DNA of 64,000 nucleotides from DASPSM01 sp036008465 (GTDB taxonomy: Bacteria; Planctomycetota; Planctomycetia; Planctomycetales; Planctomycetaceae). Location: NCBI GenBank assembly GCA_036008465.1, contig DASYNP010000187.1, positions 71,227 through 135,226 on the forward strand, in the 5' to 3' direction. This document shows positions 62,690-64,000 of the stretch, piece after piece (positions within the stretch are counted from its first letter, which is position 1; each line of letters opens with the position of its first letter). The notes beneath the pieces were generated by a model. The model was not told the origin of the DNA, searched no databases, and saw only the letters and a list, made by a program, of their open reading frames with translations. A program made the position numbers and the translations under genes.

Positions 62690-64000
62690 ATGGGTAATCT
62701 CGAACGAGACGTCCAAGACCTTTCAGGCTGCGGGCAGTACCGAACCCTACTGGCCGTTTCGGAGGCGATCGTCTCGCACCGGGACTTGACCACGCTCTTC
62801 CATGATCTGGCCGGACCGCTCCATCTGGTGGTGCGCTTCGATTACCTAGCCTGCGTCCAGCACGACGCAGCGAGCAACACGATGCGCACGAACGTCCTGG
62901 AGACCACCGAACCCCTTCCAGCACAGCCTCCTGTCGCTTATTCGGTCGACGAGGACCCTGCGGGAATCGTCTTGCAGACGCAGCGCCCACTGATCATCTC
63001 GAGTGTGGCCGATCAGAGTCGTTGGCCGCACCTTCCGGAGCGGGCGCAGCCGTATGGGGTGAACAGCCTCTGCTATCTTCCCCTCACGACCGCGCGCCGC
63101 CGCGTCGGCGTGCTGGTGTTCGCGTGCAAGCAGCCCGGCGCCTACGACACGGCCGACATGGACTTCCTAGCACAGGTCGCCAACCAGGTGGCTGTGGCCG
63201 TGGAAAACGCCCAGGCCTTCGACGAGATCGAGGCACTCAGAGACAAACTGCACCAGGAGAAGGTCTATCTGGAGGAGGAGGTTCGCACCGAGCAAAATTT
63301 CGGGCAGATCGTCGGGGAGAGCGCCACCCTCCGCCGGGTCTTGATGCAGGTCGAGGCCGTCGCACCCACCGACTCCACCGTCCTCGTTCTGGGCGAGACA
63401 GGGACGGGCAAGGAACTCATCGCGCGTGCCCTGCACGACCTGAGCCCCCGCCGCGACCGGACCTTCGTCAAGCTCAACTGCGCGGCCATTCCCACCGGCC
63501 TCTTGGAGAGCGAGTTGTTCGGCCACGAAAAGGGGGCCTTCACGGGCGCGATCGCCCAGAAGGTCGGCCGATTTGAGCTGGCGCACCGAGGGACGCTGTT
63601 CCTCGACGAGGTCGGCGACATTCCGCCCGAGTTGCAGCCGAAGCTGCTCCGCGCCCTACAGGAGCAAGAGTTCGAGCGCCTGGGCAGCACGCGGACGGTC
63701 CGGGTCGACGTGCGCCTGGTGGCGGCCACGAACCGCGATCTGGCGCAGATGGTCGCCGACCGCCAGTTCCGCAACGACCTTTACTACCGCCTGAACGTGT
63801 TCCCGGTCGTCTTGCCCCCCTTGCGCGAGCGTCGCGAAGATATTCCGATGTTGGCTCGCCATTTCATCCAGCGGTTCGCGCGTCGGATGGGCCGGCGGAT
63901 CGAGAGCATCCCGGCACCGGTCATGGACGCCCTGGTTCACTATCCGTGGCCGGGCAACATCCGGGAACTCGAGAACGTCGTCGAGCGCGCGGTCATTCTC
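62690..64000 (+). CDS. FhlA-like sigma-54-dependent transcriptional activator (partial, C-terminus outside window)
   Basis: Reads open from an ATG at 62690 to the window edge. An N-terminal GAF domain (about 20-180, LTTLFHDLAGPLHLVVRFDY and LAQVANQVAVAVENAQAF) is joined by a coiled linker to the sigma-54 AAA domain: Walker A GETGTGKE, the sigma-54-contacting GAFTGA loop, Walker B GTLFLDEVGDIP, VAATNRDL, RNDLYYRLNVF. The helix-turn-helix lies beyond the edge. FhlA-type proteins sense small ligands, formate in E. coli. With a formate dehydrogenase-like cluster a few kb away, formate sensing is possible but unproven. Confidence 0.93.
   Translation, partial: MGNLERDVQDLSGCGQYRTLLAVSEAIVSHRDLTTLFHDLAGPLHLVVRFDYLACVQHDAASNTMRTNVLETTEPLPAQPPVAYSVDEDPAGIVLQTQRPLIISSVADQSRWPHLPERAQPYGVNSLCYLPLTTARRRVGVLVFACKQPGAYDTADMDFLAQVANQVAVAVENAQAFDEIEALRDKLHQEKVYLEEEVRTEQNFGQIVGESATLRRVLMQVEAVAPTDSTVLVLGETGTGKELIARALHDLSPRRDRTFVKLNCAAIPTGLLESELFGHEKGAFTGAIAQKVGRFELAHRGTLFLDEVGDIPPELQPKLLRALQEQEFERLGSTRTVRVDVRLVAATNRDLAQMVADRQFRNDLYYRLNVFPVVLPPLRERREDIPMLARHFIQRFARRMGRRIESIPAPVMDALVHYPWPGNIRELENVVERAVIL

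Noticed and set aside
61932..62990. Minus-strand 352-codon frame at the right end
   Set aside because: It runs antisense through the small membrane protein and the start of the FhlA-like gene and is Arg/Ser/Pro-rich throughout.

Overview
The window looks like a chromosome segment of a high-GC, Gram-negative bacterium, most probably a member of the Planctomycetota. This is inferred from gene content rather than from a marker gene, since no rRNA or tRNA was seen. The clues are an ECF sigma factor followed by a LolA-like membrane protein, DUF1573 and IRGG-motif secreted proteins, a large Ser/Thr kinase fused to a signalling ATPase, an OprP-like porin with an N-terminal coiled coil, and GC-rich intergenic palindromes.

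Layout. 1-3532 (minus): the MoxR ATPase - DUF58 - BatA-like operon, truncated by the window edge. 3978-6960 (minus): a small membrane protein, an SGNH-like protein and an MBOAT O-acyltransferase, together resembling a surface-polymer acetylation module. 7574-12275 (plus): an unusual secreted-peptide locus, comprising a Cys-rich protein with an Ile-Arg-Gly-Gly motif, a membrane C39-like peptidase fused to DUF1573, an alpha-toroid-like protein, and a membrane-anchored protein that starts with TTG. 12504-16445: an ECF sigma factor with its LolA-like partner, then a PAS histidine kinase with an ANTAR response regulator. 16690-19927: a secreted esterase, divergent from an HD-GYP response regulator.

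20184-30294 (plus): a Tad (Flp) pilus export set (CpaE, CpaF, TadB, TadC, two TadE-like proteins and TadG) followed 4 bases later by a hybrid histidine kinase. 30295-31550 is a non-coding, repeat-rich stretch. 31551-35792 encodes a 1413-residue Ser/Thr kinase - degenerate cyclase - AAA - TPR protein.

35947-43284 is a thiol/redox neighbourhood. It has the ergothioneine genes egtB and egtD, between them an OpuC-type ABC transporter whose binding protein is fused to its permease, and next to them a cyclic-nucleotide-domain thioredoxin-reductase-like protein with a UBP-type zinc finger. The transporter is a good candidate for ergothioneine uptake.

45339-53728 (minus) is an RND efflux operon: one membrane-fusion lipoprotein and two HAE1-type pumps, both carrying low-complexity inserts at the same point. 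54282-58783 (plus) couples an FdhF/YdeP-type molybdopterin oxidoreductase, FdhD and a Tat-exported bicupin oxalate decarboxylase, suggesting oxalate to formate to CO2. The right end holds a porin, several broken genes (58899-59102, 60988-61128, and 45170-45331 further left), a small membrane protein, and the start of an FhlA-like sigma-54 activator that runs off the window.
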